From assembly GCA_944391805.1 (NCBI GenBank), contig CALXUY010000023.1, positions 1 through 55,457 of the forward strand: 55,457 bases of DNA, written 5' to 3'. Shown here one piece after another: positions 41,727 through 51,270 of the stretch (positions are counted from its first letter, which is position 1; each line of letters starts with the position of its first letter). Source of the DNA: an uncultured Clostridia bacterium (GTDB lineage: Bacteria; Bacillota; Clostridia; Oscillospirales; CAG-272). The translations under genes and the position numbers were made by a program. The notes under the pieces were generated by a model. The model was not told the DNA's origin. It saw only the letters and a list, made by a program, of their open reading frames with translations, and made no database searches.

Positions 41727-42554
41727 TCATCCGTTGCTCCGCGAGAACACACGGACATAATCCACCAAAAACGTGTCCCCCGCCCGTGCGGCCTCGTATG
41801 CCTCATCCGTAGGGGCGTGCCCGCTCCTGCGGTATCCGTCCACCTCGGTGGAAATCAGAATGAACTGCGGACGCTTTGAAACATAATCGCCGATGTGGCC
41901 GTCCTCTCTGCCGTCGACATAAAAGGTATACCCGGCCTCATCCCAAAGAACGCCAAACCGATGAAAGGCATCAAGCGTCAGTCCATCCATGCCTCCGACA
42001 AATGCGCGTTTGCAGTCCTGACCGTAGCCTCCGGTGAACACATTGTGGCAGTGCACCTCGCCGGGATAAAACGACTCCATCACGTCGACCTCGGAGCCGC
42101 TTTCGGCCGGATCGAGCGACGCGCCGATGATGGGAGACTGGAGCCAGAAGGCAGACCACCAGCCCCTCATCTGCTGTAGGCGGCAGCGGCATTCATAATA
42201 CCCATACCGGTGCGCAAACATGCTCTCCTTGAGTTTGCCGAGATTCCATTGCAGCAGATTTTTGCCGAATGTGGTCTCCTTGACCGGCTCATCCATATAG
42301 TTATAGCCGGTTTGCAACTGGGAGCTGACCGGCTTCTCGTTCTCCTCCCGGATCGAAAACACGGCGTTGCTGTTCCCGTCCAGATGCACGCATCTGTCGC
42401 TCCATGCGGGGTGGCGCCTGTTCATCATCGACAGGCGATAATCCCACTTGCCCCGGTCCAGTGTCTCTCCGTCAAACTCGTCTCCCCATACAAGCGCCCA
42501 TTCACCGTCCGGCAGAAGGCTCGGCTCATGCCCGGCAACCTGATAGTATTTCAT
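41727..42554 (-). CDS. GH16-family glycoside hydrolase
   Basis: 275 residues. Jelly-roll GH16 enzyme with the catalytic ExDxxE motif as EVDVME (near residues 155-160), preceded by WWSAFWLQSP and followed by FHRFGVLWDEAGYTFYVDG and FILISTEVDG. Members cut beta-1,3/1,4-glucans, agar, carrageenan or porphyran. No signal peptide, unusual for GH16, so it may act on imported oligosaccharides. ATG 42554 has AGGAG upstream and lies 11 bases after the preceding gene. Confidence 0.9.
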   Translation of the reverse strand: MKYYQVAGHEPSLLPDGEWALVWGDEFDGETLDRGKWDYRLSMMNRRHPAWSDRCVHLDGNSNAVFSIREENEKPVSSQLQTGYNYMDEPVKETTFGKNLLQWNLGKLKESMFAHRYGYYECRCRLQQMRGWWSAFWLQSPIIGASLDPAESGSEVDVMESFYPGEVHCHNVFTGGYGQDCKRAFVGGMDGLTLDAFHRFGVLWDEAGYTFYVDGREDGHIGDYVSKRPQFILISTEVDGYRRSGHAPTDEAYEAARAGDTFLVDYVRVFSRSNG

Positions 42555-42565
42555 TGTCTGTCTCC

Positions 42566-43807
42566 TCATTTCCACATAATTGTCTGATCCCCGTCCTCGG
42601 TGGACAGCATTTGCCTGACATTGGCTTTGAGCCAATTGACACTCCCAGCCACGCTTGCATCCGCCTTGGTCAGCAGATCATAATGCTTCTGATCGAGCTG
42701 CGCCGACCACAGTGCGGTTTCCGCGTCTGCCAATTCGTAAAAGGTCTGATAGTAGATCTGGTTGAAGCGGATTTGCGGGAGGGTGGTTCCTCTCCACCCG
42801 TGATGAATCACCTGAACATAGTCCGACTTCAGGTATTCCCCGCACTGTGCAACCAGCTGCGCGGTTCCCGCGCCCTCGATGTCCGCAGGGAGCAGAAAGG
42901 TTTTGCCCCCGATGGTCAGCCGCACAACCACGGAAGAATCGTTTGTGTATACCAGCGGCGCCGGGTACAGATCCTCATGGGTATACAGCACCTCAAGCTG
43001 CACGCTTCCGATGAAAAACCTTTGCCCTGTGTGCAGCTTGATGAGCTGATCGCAATCCAGATGATCGGCAATTTCGCGCACGTAAACATCATGAACCCTT
43101 TTACCCACTCCACAGGCCGACGCACGCATCCCGTTCTCGGCAGACTCGTGATAAATGTTATACAGAATTTTCTCCAATTTCACTTGATGCGCATACTTTT
43201 GGGAAAATCCGTAAAAGCACCCCCAGTGATCGCCATCCGGATGGGTGAGCAGCCATGCCGCGATGACAATCTGCTCTCCTCCGGTGTGATATTTCTCTAA
43301 GGTACGGTACAGCCGGTCCACCTCTGTCGGCAGATTGGTGCCGCCGTCGATCACAATGAATCTCCCATCCTCCAGCCGAATTACAAAGGAGACGCCAAAG
43401 GCCTCCGCACCGTTGTTCTCCCCGTTTTCAAGCTGACCGAGGGCCAGCATGGAGAACAGTGGATCGCACACCCGTTCGGTCTGCTCCGCCTTCTCCGGAA
43501 GCAGCGCCACACAGGGAGAAGCAGCAATCCGTGATACGCAGTCGTGCGCAGTATATGACAGGAACAAATCCCGCTGCTCCTCCGCATCGCGGTAGATGGC
43601 ATACCGGTTTCCATTATAACAGTTCTGCCGCATCCGCTTATATCCGTTTTGTTCGAGCTTGTGCTCGTACCGTGCAAGCATCCCCGGAGAGGTTGCCGAA
43701 ATCAACAGCTCCCAAACGCCGTCATTGCAATTATACACGCTGTCCTTCAGCCCTCCCTCAAAGAAGGGCATTTCTTTGAATATGTCGTCAAAGCCTTGAT
43801 CCATCAT
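42566..43807 (-). CDS. MBL-fold protein, short cytoplasmic paralogue
   Basis: 413 residues. N-terminal domain (about 1-110; YNCNDGVWELLIS) and an MBL domain with VSFVIRLEDGRFIVIDGGTN and metal motif THPDGDHWG (HxDxDH, near residue 192), then FLLPADIEG and VIHHGW. Nearly collinear with the C-terminal two-thirds of the upstream lipoprotein (43830-45923) but without signal peptide. The second metal-site His of that paralogue is Asp here, as in ComEC-type hydrolases. Start at tandem ATG 43807/43804 after GAGGAG. Function unknown; its place in a glycan operon suggests action on a sugar ester, phosphodiester or lactone. Confidence 0.85.
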   Translation of the reverse strand: MMDQGFDDIFKEMPFFEGGLKDSVYNCNDGVWELLISATSPGMLARYEHKLEQNGYKRMRQNCYNGNRYAIYRDAEEQRDLFLSYTAHDCVSRIAASPCVALLPEKAEQTERVCDPLFSMLALGQLENGENNGAEAFGVSFVIRLEDGRFIVIDGGTNLPTEVDRLYRTLEKYHTGGEQIVIAAWLLTHPDGDHWGCFYGFSQKYAHQVKLEKILYNIYHESAENGMRASACGVGKRVHDVYVREIADHLDCDQLIKLHTGQRFFIGSVQLEVLYTHEDLYPAPLVYTNDSSVVVRLTIGGKTFLLPADIEGAGTAQLVAQCGEYLKSDYVQVIHHGWRGTTLPQIRFNQIYYQTFYELADAETALWSAQLDQKHYDLLTKADASVAGSVNWLKANVRQMLSTEDGDQTIMWK

Positions 43808-43829
43808 CCTGCTCCTCTCGGGCGATCCG

Positions 43830-45923
43830 TTATTCATCTGAAAGCTCAATGGTAAATATTCCGTCTTTGGTGGAAATGATATGTGGGATATATCTGCGCA
43901 CAAAAGACATATGCGTGCCTCCGTTGAGCAGATTGTAGTGATAGTCGTCGAGCTGTGCCGTCCACAGCGCATAGTCCGCCCCTGAACGCTGATACAGCGC
44001 GCTGTATTGCGGAGAATTTTCCAGAATATCGGCGGAGTTGGAGCCGCTCCAGCCATGGTGAGCGACTTGAATATAATCCGCTTGAATCGAATCGCCCATC
44101 TGGCTGAGGAGCTGCCGCGTGGTTGCCGCCTCGATATCCGCTGTCAGCAAAAAGCTCCTGTCCCCAATCGTCACCTTCATCACGATGGAGGAATCGTTGA
44201 CGTTTTGCAGAATGGCCGGATACAGATCCTCATGGGTGTAGAGAATTTCAAACAGGACATTCCCCAGATAAAATTTCTGCCCGGTATGCAGCTTTACAAT
44301 CGTTTCGCAGTAGAGGCTCGTGGCAATGCTGGGAATGTATTGATTGTGCACATTCAGAGCGGTCTGCAAAGCAGATTCGCTCAATCCGCTTGTCATAGAG
44401 TTGGAAAACTGATTGTAAAGGATTTTTTCCAGCCGGACCGAGCCTTGATACCTTGACGCAAATGCCTTAAAAAGCCCGAAATGGTCGCCGTGCGGATGCG
44501 TCAGAATCCACGCCGCAATCACAATTCCATCGCTCCGCACATTGTTCTCCGAGAGATACCGGTAGAGCTTTGTCACCTCATTGGAGGCATTGGTGCCTCC
44601 GTCGATCACAACAAATCTGCCATCCGTGAGTCGGATGACAAAGGATGCCCCGTATGCGTTCTCACCCTCATTCTGTCCGTTTCCAAGATTTCCGAGATCC
44701 ATCATGGTAAAGGCTGCGTTTGTAACCGCCGCCGTGTTTTCCGGCTCCTTCGGCAGCATAGTCTCCAATGGCGATACAATCACCCTGGTAACGGCTTCAC
44801 TCGCAGTGTAGTTCACAAACACACTCTGATTTCTTTCCGCATGGTTATAAACGCCGTAGCGATTGCTGCCCATGGTGGTTTCCTGATACAGGACATATCC
44901 GTCGTTCTGCAATTGTTGACCATAGGCAATAAAATCATCCGCATTCGTTTCCGTAATGTAAAGCTGCTGTACCCCGTCATTGCAATCGATTACGGCCTCC
45001 AGGGTGCCTCCCTCAAAGGCGGGCAGATCCATGTCCGAGAGATCAGATGTTTCACCACGGAAGGAAAGCAGCGCTGTGTCAAGACAAATGTTCTTGTCTA
45101 CTGTATTCTGCTGAAGAATCTGCTCCAGGGCGTTCAATGCATTCCCCAGCGCAATGGGCGACCACGCACACACCGCCAGCTTGCCATTCACATATTCCAC
45201 ACAGTATTCGTGATACGCCAGCCCAGCGTAGGCCTCGCGCGATTCCTCGCGGTCCACCAGCCCGATCAGAATCTCCTTGCTGCCCGCAACTTCGGCGGAC
45301 TCCTGATCCACCTCCGTACCAAGATTGACTCCGCCCAGATCGGCCACATACATGACAAAATCGCGGATGTACTGCTTGGTGATTTCATCGGCTGTTTCAG
45401 AATAGATGATCTGATATTCGCTTTTTCTGTCCACAGCGAGCTCGATGAATTCGAACTGCTCGCTTGTGTAATTCAGATTTTCGGGAAGAGAGAGCGTTTG
45501 CCCCTGTACAAAATTTGCCACGATATAATCCGCAGCTCTCTCAATCAGCGTTTGATAATTTGCTCCGATTGCGATTTTGTCACTTCCCATACAAATCCGG
45601 AATTCATAGGCGGTCAGTTTTCCGTAAAGAGCGTCAGAAAGCCCACGGTTTGTCTCGCCGACGAGAATTTCCCGTCTCCCATCCCCGCTCTGATAGTCGC
45701 TTGATGTATTGAGCAAAACTCCGGATTTTTCATATATGCTGTCCCGCAGAGCGTCTGCAACCCCCTTCAGAGCAACCGAGGAGGTAGGATACACAATGAC
45801 CCAGTCTGCCAGATTGAAAGCCACGGTATTTTGCTCCTCACCGGTCGGTGTTCCGCTTCCGCAGGAGCAGACCAAGAGCAACAGCACCAGTGCAATGGAC
45901 AGCGCCATAATTCGTTTTGACAT
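43830..45923 (-). CDS. MBL-fold lipoprotein with GH67N-like N-terminal domain
   Basis: 697 residues. Lipoprotein signal MSKRIMALSIALVLLLLVCSC. Residues about 30-290 have patterns of alpha-glucuronidase N-terminal-like domains (DWVIVYPTSSVALKGVADAL, REILVGETNRGLSDALYG, IAIGANYQTLIERAADYIV). Residues 300-697 match the short paralogue downstream, with the metal motif THPHGDHFG (HxHxDH, near 476), FLLTADIEA and VAHHGWSG. Anchored outside the membrane. ATG 45923 follows AAGGAG. The MBL motif is fully kept, so it is probably an active hydrolase; substrate unknown. Confidence 0.87.
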   Translation of the reverse strand: MSKRIMALSIALVLLLLVCSCGSGTPTGEEQNTVAFNLADWVIVYPTSSVALKGVADALRDSIYEKSGVLLNTSSDYQSGDGRREILVGETNRGLSDALYGKLTAYEFRICMGSDKIAIGANYQTLIERAADYIVANFVQGQTLSLPENLNYTSEQFEFIELAVDRKSEYQIIYSETADEITKQYIRDFVMYVADLGGVNLGTEVDQESAEVAGSKEILIGLVDREESREAYAGLAYHEYCVEYVNGKLAVCAWSPIALGNALNALEQILQQNTVDKNICLDTALLSFRGETSDLSDMDLPAFEGGTLEAVIDCNDGVQQLYITETNADDFIAYGQQLQNDGYVLYQETTMGSNRYGVYNHAERNQSVFVNYTASEAVTRVIVSPLETMLPKEPENTAAVTNAAFTMMDLGNLGNGQNEGENAYGASFVIRLTDGRFVVIDGGTNASNEVTKLYRYLSENNVRSDGIVIAAWILTHPHGDHFGLFKAFASRYQGSVRLEKILYNQFSNSMTSGLSESALQTALNVHNQYIPSIATSLYCETIVKLHTGQKFYLGNVLFEILYTHEDLYPAILQNVNDSSIVMKVTIGDRSFLLTADIEAATTRQLLSQMGDSIQADYIQVAHHGWSGSNSADILENSPQYSALYQRSGADYALWTAQLDDYHYNLLNGGTHMSFVRRYIPHIISTKDGIFTIELSDE

Positions 45924-46079
45924 ATCAATTCTCCTTAAGATCCGCTGCAGGCAGCCGATGTGGACCGCTTTCTCCGATTCGGAACAGCACTCCCGTCGGG
46001 CCGCCAGCTTTTGCCCGCATTTCCGGTGCCGGAAGCCTTCCGCACGGGTCAATGCGGGTTATCCATACGCCAGCCCACA

Positions 46080-46202
46080 TCAGGAAAGCTCCCCGTAATA
46101 GATCACGTCATCGTAGTCATCGAGCTGGCCTGAACAACGCAATACGTCGGCAAGGCACAAACGGAGCACGGACAGCTCCGGTATACAATAATCTCGCTTC
46201 AT
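46080..46202 (-). CDS. 40-residue peptide of the MK[KR]xYxxP family, second copy
   Basis: ATG 46202 has AGGAGG 8 bases upstream, and the frame ends in TGA after 40 residues. It starts MKRDYCIPELSVL, continues LADVLRCSGQLDD and ends in a very acidic, Tyr-rich tail (YDDVIYYGELS). Same length and pattern as the peptide at 6545-6667. It lies between the beta-helix protein gene and the MBL lipoprotein. Four bases of function are not inferable: no signal, no membrane segment. Confidence 0.7.
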   Translation of the reverse strand: MKRDYCIPELSVLRLCLADVLRCSGQLDDYDDVIYYGELS

Positions 46203-46220
46203 AACGATGCCCTCCTTCAC

Positions 46221-47651
46221 TTACTCTGCGGCAGCATAGCCGCGAAGAATCGCAAGCTCTGCTTCCGAATATGTGATTTCACCGGACTCGTGCGCCTGCA
46301 AGGCGGCACCGGCCACCTCCCGAATGTTCCGGCAATTGCTTTCCTCCGAATAATCGGAATAGAGGTAGACTGTTTTGGAACCGACCGTCAGCCTCACATA
46401 GGAGCGCGCGCAGATGTCGTTTCCATAATCGGTTTGGGGAATGCCGATGATGGCTGCACGATAGGCGCTCCCGTTCTCATCCATACCAGCCTCCGCCTTG
46501 CATTCCACAAATTTGATACCTGCCGCGGTCATGGAGTCCACTGTGAATTCGACATCCCCCAGCTGATCCTTCCTGACCACCAGCGTACCGTATTCCACCG
46601 TCATTCCCGAAACGCTGCCGGCAAGCTCCCGCATTTTTTCAGAAATATCCGAGGTGAAGCGGATGCCGCTGGTTTCCGGATGCAGGCGCACCGAAGCACC
46701 GTCCTGCATGGAAATCAACTCCGGAGCAAAACAGCCCAAGCCATTCTCACCGTAAATGCTTACCGTTTTGTTTCTGGTATTAAACCAAATACCGCTGTTC
46801 ACAATGATGCCACTGCCAACCGCAGTGCTCGCCAGAACAATGCTGGATTCCAAAGTAACCGCTCCCACAAAATTCGTGGTACCACCGGTTATAAAGGACT
46901 TGTCAAAATAACAGTTCTTGACGTACAGATTCGATCCGCTTAACGCACTGTACATACGGAATTCCGATCCGCCGATAAAAGATGCATCAATGATATCGAT
47001 ATCGGCAATTCCGGCCTTACCATCAACAACTCTTTCCCCGCTGTTTTCCTGTGCAAACCGCCCCCCGTTGATCTGTATTGCGGAAGAACTGCCGTTTCCA
47101 ACATAAAAGGTCACAAAGGCTTTTGAAGGATTTCCGGTAGTCCCGTCTGTCAAAACCCCACCCTTCACGCCGGTGACATCCTTCACCGTAATATTGACCT
47201 GATTCAGAGTGCAGTCTCCGCCGTTAAACCGCGGACCGCCTCCGGACAGCAAAACAAGCGTCAAATCATTGATCTGTACACCGTTCGGGAAAACCAGAAA
47301 ATTTTTGCTCGAATTTCCGCAATCGGTTCCAACGGTAACGGTGTACCCGTTTCCATTGATGATCACATTTGCTGATTGAATCACATTCGATGATGATTGA
47401 TTGACCGTTCCATCCCACCAGAAAGCGCAAGTGACATCCTGCAGAATGTCAAGTATTGCTCCGTCATACATTGCTGCGGGTTGAAGCACCTTCAATGCAT
47501 CCGCAAGTGAAGGATAATAGCTCTTTTGGCCTTCGCTGGTGGTGATAGACGCCACACTGCCGGCAGGTACCGATTCATCTGCATATGCCAACAGCCCTGT
47601 AGCAGAAAAAGCCAGCAATACCATAAGAACAGCTGATAAAATTCTCTTCAT
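46221..47651 (-). CDS. secreted parallel beta-helix protein with shared C-terminal domain
   Basis: 476 residues with signal peptide (1-25, ending AYA). After an N-terminal YYPSLADALKVL motif come beta-helix rungs (NVIINGNGYTVTVGTD, VQINDLTLVLLSGGGPRFNG, IQINGGRFAQENSG). From about residue 315 it carries the C-terminal domain shared with 6682-8013 and 47967-49538 (SGIRFTSDISEKM, VEYGTLVVRKDQLG, KTVYLYSDYSEESNCRNIREVAG). No catalytic residues are recognised; a surface or glycan-binding role is possible. RBS CAGGAATG is weak. Probably in the SBP-to-oxidoreductase operon. Confidence 0.85.
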   Translation of the reverse strand: MKRILSAVLMVLLAFSATGLLAYADESVPAGSVASITTSEGQKSYYPSLADALKVLQPAAMYDGAILDILQDVTCAFWWDGTVNQSSSNVIQSANVIINGNGYTVTVGTDCGNSSKNFLVFPNGVQINDLTLVLLSGGGPRFNGGDCTLNQVNITVKDVTGVKGGVLTDGTTGNPSKAFVTFYVGNGSSSAIQINGGRFAQENSGERVVDGKAGIADIDIIDASFIGGSEFRMYSALSGSNLYVKNCYFDKSFITGGTTNFVGAVTLESSIVLASTAVGSGIIVNSGIWFNTRNKTVSIYGENGLGCFAPELISMQDGASVRLHPETSGIRFTSDISEKMRELAGSVSGMTVEYGTLVVRKDQLGDVEFTVDSMTAAGIKFVECKAEAGMDENGSAYRAAIIGIPQTDYGNDICARSYVRLTVGSKTVYLYSDYSEESNCRNIREVAGAALQAHESGEITYSEAELAILRGYAAAE

Positions 47652-47677
47652 TCCTGTTTATCCTCCGTCATGATAAT

Positions 47678-47950
47678 TTAATAATTCGGCGTCCACCGAT
47701 CATTCGGATCAGGCTCGCCGACCTGCAAATCGCCCATCGTCTCTGTTTCCTGAAACAGATCGTCTCCCTGGTAGTCATCGTCGTCCTGAATCACCCGCTT
47801 GGTATCCTCTTCGCTCTCAACCGGTGTGGGAGGCACGAGTGTCTCACCCGATGTCCCGGTAGCTTCACCGTCATTTCTGCCGCAGGCTGCAAGCATAGTC
47901 AATGCACAAAGAACAGCCAAAACAACCCCTGTGAGCCTCTTGAATTTCAT
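47678..47950 (-). CDS. small lipoprotein with acidic tail
   Basis: 90 residues. Signal MKFKRLTGVVLAVLCALTML with lipobox LAAC; mature cysteine near residue 24. The rest is polar and strongly acidic (ESEEDTKRVIQDDDDYQGDD) and ends NDRWTPNY. It has the look of a small surface anchor or partner. ATG 47950 follows AAAGGGG. It sits between two paralogous beta-helix protein genes. No known family. Confidence 0.78.
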   Translation of the reverse strand: MKFKRLTGVVLAVLCALTMLAACGRNDGEATGTSGETLVPPTPVESEEDTKRVIQDDDDYQGDDLFQETETMGDLQVGEPDPNDRWTPNY

Positions 47951-47966
47951 ATCTGCACCCCTTTCT

Positions 47967-49538
47967 TCAATTTGCGGCAGTCGCCTGCAAAATTTCCTTT
48001 TCATCCGCGGTAAAGCTCTGGGATGTATCGGCCAGCGCTTTGGCTGATACATCCGCAATGGAACGCGAATTGTCAACGGCCGAATAAGTAGAATAGAAAT
48101 AAAATGTTACAGTCCCGGCGGAAAGCATGATATAGGACACTGCACAAAAGCGGGTTGACTCCATATTCTCTGGAATATTGGTGATGGCCACCCGATAGGT
48201 CATATTGCCGTCCGCGTCCGTGTCAATTCCCGCTGCGGTTGCCGGAATGTTCCAATATACTGCATCCACAGCACCCGCAAGCCCTCTGACAGAAAACTCA
48301 ACCTGCGAACCGCCCGGACCGGTCAGCGATTCCTCCGGGCAAATCAACGTTCCGTATGTAAGCGTTGCCGGAGATTCCTCTGTTTCAAATGCCTTCATCG
48401 CCTCGAGCAATGCGGCGGCGTTATCTGCTACTGCCTTGCTGACGGTGGAAGTAAACAGCAGCCCGTTTGCGGTTGTGATACGTGCGGCCGCGCCAATGCT
48501 CATCGTGGGTGTAGAAGGCTTGTTATACGCCAGAACATTTGCACCTTCCGGAAATGGGATCTCGGTTGCTCCGCACTTTGCCGCCAGATAGGACGAGGCG
48601 CTCCCGATCATGGCAAAGGTTCCGCCGTTCACAATCGCGGTGCCGTTTGCGGAATACACGCAGCCAACCTTGTCGCTTGTGCCGGACTTGCTCACAAACA
48701 CACCGTCGTTTACCGTGATCTTTCCGCCGGTTGCGGCATCATACTTTTCTGCCGCCAGAAGGACATCTCCGTTCCCCGCAAGATAATATATCCCGCCATT
48801 CACCGTCAGTTCCCCTGCCCATACGCGAAATACCGCCGTGGAGTTGGTCTGATAGTATCCGCTCTCGGCTGTAATATTGCAGCCGGCCCCCCGGACATCG
48901 ATGCATCTGCCGTAATCGGCAGGGTTGACAAAATGATTGTTCTCAAGCACTGCGTTGACCTTGTTGGCCACAGTCCCTCCGGCCGCATTGACACCGAACT
49001 GGCAGGTCGGAGCCTTGCCGCTCCTCCCCTTGCAGTTCCTGATGGTGACGTTCAGCTCACCCGAGGCGTTTCCAGCGATCAGAAACAGCGCACGGCTGTT
49101 CGCCATAGAATCCGGAGCAATGATAGATACATTTTCGATCACAGACGTTCCGGTTCCCGCCTGACAGATGCCGCCAAAATTCGTTTTGATATTCAGATTC
49201 CGGACGTTGGCATTTGCCCCCGTGACCGTGAGCACAATGTCATTCTTCGCATTGCCTGTCACTGTCAGCGTGTGCCCGCCGCCGTCAATCATCACGTTGC
49301 CCCTGCTCACCGTAAATTTTGCTGTTTCCACCACGACGTCCGTAAGCAGCGTCAGCGAAAGAGGCTCCGCCCCTTTGTCCTCATTGACCGCGCTTACAGC
49401 ATCCGCAAGTGAGGAATAGGTCTGCTCACCCACCTGCGCCACGGCCGTTTCTGCGGTTGCGTTCAGCGAAATGCCCGTCAGCATCAGGAAAACTGCGAGC
49501 AAAACTGCGAACGCTCTGTGAAAACCGTGCTTGTTCAT
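47967..49538 (-). CDS. secreted parallel beta-helix protein with shared C-terminal domain
   Basis: 523 residues with signal peptide (about 1-28, ending ATAE). YSSLADAVSAVN near the N-terminus, then helix rungs (NVMIDGGGHTLTVTGNAKND, NVTIRNCKGRSGKAP, LTVNGGIYYLAGNG, ITVNDGVFVSKSG, AIVNGGTFAMIGS). From about residue 345 it carries the same C-terminal domain as the proteins at 46221-47651 and 6682-8013 (TANGLLFTSTVSKAV, LTYGTLICPEESL, VTFYFYSTYSAVDNSRSIADV). ATG 49538 follows AAAGGAGG. Likely a paralogue of the gene two positions downstream. Function unknown. Confidence 0.85.
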   Translation of the reverse strand: MNKHGFHRAFAVLLAVFLMLTGISLNATAETAVAQVGEQTYSSLADAVSAVNEDKGAEPLSLTLLTDVVVETAKFTVSRGNVMIDGGGHTLTVTGNAKNDIVLTVTGANANVRNLNIKTNFGGICQAGTGTSVIENVSIIAPDSMANSRALFLIAGNASGELNVTIRNCKGRSGKAPTCQFGVNAAGGTVANKVNAVLENNHFVNPADYGRCIDVRGAGCNITAESGYYQTNSTAVFRVWAGELTVNGGIYYLAGNGDVLLAAEKYDAATGGKITVNDGVFVSKSGTSDKVGCVYSANGTAIVNGGTFAMIGSASSYLAAKCGATEIPFPEGANVLAYNKPSTPTMSIGAAARITTANGLLFTSTVSKAVADNAAALLEAMKAFETEESPATLTYGTLICPEESLTGPGGSQVEFSVRGLAGAVDAVYWNIPATAAGIDTDADGNMTYRVAITNIPENMESTRFCAVSYIMLSAGTVTFYFYSTYSAVDNSRSIADVSAKALADTSQSFTADEKEILQATAAN

Positions 49539-49651
49539 TGGCTTGTTCCTCCTTTGGTGTTTGGCGTCCCGGTACAATCGGAATTGCAGGGTTCCGCCTT
49601 TATTTGAACCGCCGGCCCCGTTTCCCGGAGCCGGCAAGCGGCTCCATGGGT

Positions 49652-51121
49652 TTATTCGAGGGTATCCAGCGATTCGTACAGCTTGCGCAGTAATTCCGCC
49701 TGCCCACCCGACAGACGGTTGATCTGTGTGGTCAGCTCAGCATCAGGCACTCCCTGGTTATTGTTTGCATTCGTCCACGCCCGACTGTAGTAGGTGTACA
49801 GATAATCCAGCTCCACATTCCACGCCTGCGCAAAGGTGAAATACAGCCCGTTGCGGATGATGTCCAGCACATCCATGATGCGGGGATCGGTTCTGTCGGT
49901 GCGCAGCTTGATGTTCTCCTCGTAGTATTCCTCCACGACGGTGTCGCGGCTGTACATGCAGAGCGCCTCAAGAATCATGCCGACAAAATCGTAGTCGCTT
50001 TGACTGATCTGCGAGATGACAAACACACCGTTGTGATTGTCAGCCACTGAAGAGATGTACCCGGTCTGGTCATACTGCGCCTCATTCCAGAGCGGAACCG
50101 GCAGGATGCCGTATTCGGCCTCCATTTCGCGCAGACCCTCCGCCGCGCCCAGCGTCTGAAACCAGAACAGCATCTGATTGTTGAGGAAGAGCGGGGTTTG
50201 AGCGGCGATCTCCATGGAATTGGTGAACGGACAGTGCGAAACATTGCCCTGAATCAGGCGGTAGAAGCGGTTGTAGCCGTCCAGCAGCTTCTGGTTGCCG
50301 TTGAGATACAGCTCGTGCTGACCGGTGGTTTCGTTGACCCGGGTGAGGCTGATGTTCCACGAGGTGGTCAATCCGCGCATGGCATGGCAGTTCATGCCAA
50401 TGGCATAAAGCTCCTGATTCTCCTCATAGGAGCCGATGTCACGGACCATGTTGTAGAGCACCTCAAAGGTCCAATCCCCGTCCAGCGCCAGCGCATACAA
50501 ATCCTCAATCCCGTAGCTGTTGGCAAGCTGCTTGTTGAAATACACCACCTCCAGCCTCTCGTAGAGCGTGAGGTTGATGTCTCCCACAGCAAAATAAATT
50601 TTGCCGTTGATGGTCGCGTTTTCGGTGTAATTGGGGTTCCACCAGATGTTGTCAAGATTGAGATTGGGGAGCTGCATCATATTCAGCGCAGAGCCGCGCA
50701 GGGTAATGCTGCTCAGATAGCCCGCGTGAGTAGAACCGATGCTGATGCCCTCGGTGTTGCCCGACATGACCAGATTGTCTACGTATTGGATGTAGGTGTT
50801 GCGGTTATCCCATGCCCCCCTCTGCGTAACATGCTGAATGTCAACCTTGAAGCGCTCCTCCACCAGGTACTGCCGCGTAACCACGGCCTGCTCCACGTTG
50901 GTGCCAACCATGTCGCCCTCAAACTCGTACACGGTATCCTCGCGGGACAGAATCTTGAACACCCTGCCCCCATAGTCACGTTCCTCCAGGTTATCTCCCT
51001 CAATGTTAATAGCGGTTGTGCCTTGTTCTGCCGTATTCTGACCGTCGCCGTTCTTTCCACATCCGACAAACACCGCTGCAAGCATGAAAAGTGCCAGTAA
51101 TGCGCTGAATAGTTTTTTCAT
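49652..51121 (-). CDS. extracellular solute-binding lipoprotein (ABC sugar-binding type)
   Basis: 489 residues. Signal MKKLFSALLALFMLAAVFVG with mature cysteine at 21 (FVGC). Binding-protein fold with IWWNPNYTENATINGKIYFA (in part), ALDGDWTFEVLYNMVRDIG and a C-terminal RLSGGQAELLRKLYESLDTLE (in part). GDWTFE is shared with the protein at 8053-9522. It would deliver glycan fragments to an importer, but none is encoded nearby. ATG 51121 follows GGAGG. First gene of the minus-strand operon, preceded by a palindromic operator candidate. Confidence 0.9.
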   Translation of the reverse strand: MKKLFSALLALFMLAAVFVGCGKNGDGQNTAEQGTTAINIEGDNLEERDYGGRVFKILSREDTVYEFEGDMVGTNVEQAVVTRQYLVEERFKVDIQHVTQRGAWDNRNTYIQYVDNLVMSGNTEGISIGSTHAGYLSSITLRGSALNMMQLPNLNLDNIWWNPNYTENATINGKIYFAVGDINLTLYERLEVVYFNKQLANSYGIEDLYALALDGDWTFEVLYNMVRDIGSYEENQELYAIGMNCHAMRGLTTSWNISLTRVNETTGQHELYLNGNQKLLDGYNRFYRLIQGNVSHCPFTNSMEIAAQTPLFLNNQMLFWFQTLGAAEGLREMEAEYGILPVPLWNEAQYDQTGYISSVADNHNGVFVISQISQSDYDFVGMILEALCMYSRDTVVEEYYEENIKLRTDRTDPRIMDVLDIIRNGLYFTFAQAWNVELDYLYTYYSRAWTNANNNQGVPDAELTTQINRLSGGQAELLRKLYESLDTLE

Positions 51122-51270
51122 TCTCGATATCCTCCTGAAATATATTGTGTTGGCCTCCGGAAGCAGGCTCCAAGCTCCCTCCTTTCCTAGCCGTTCCGGA
51201 AACATTTGTGCTGATCAGCAAGAATCTGTCGGCTTCCTCCTGCCTCCATACCCGTCAAAACCGCTTCTTT

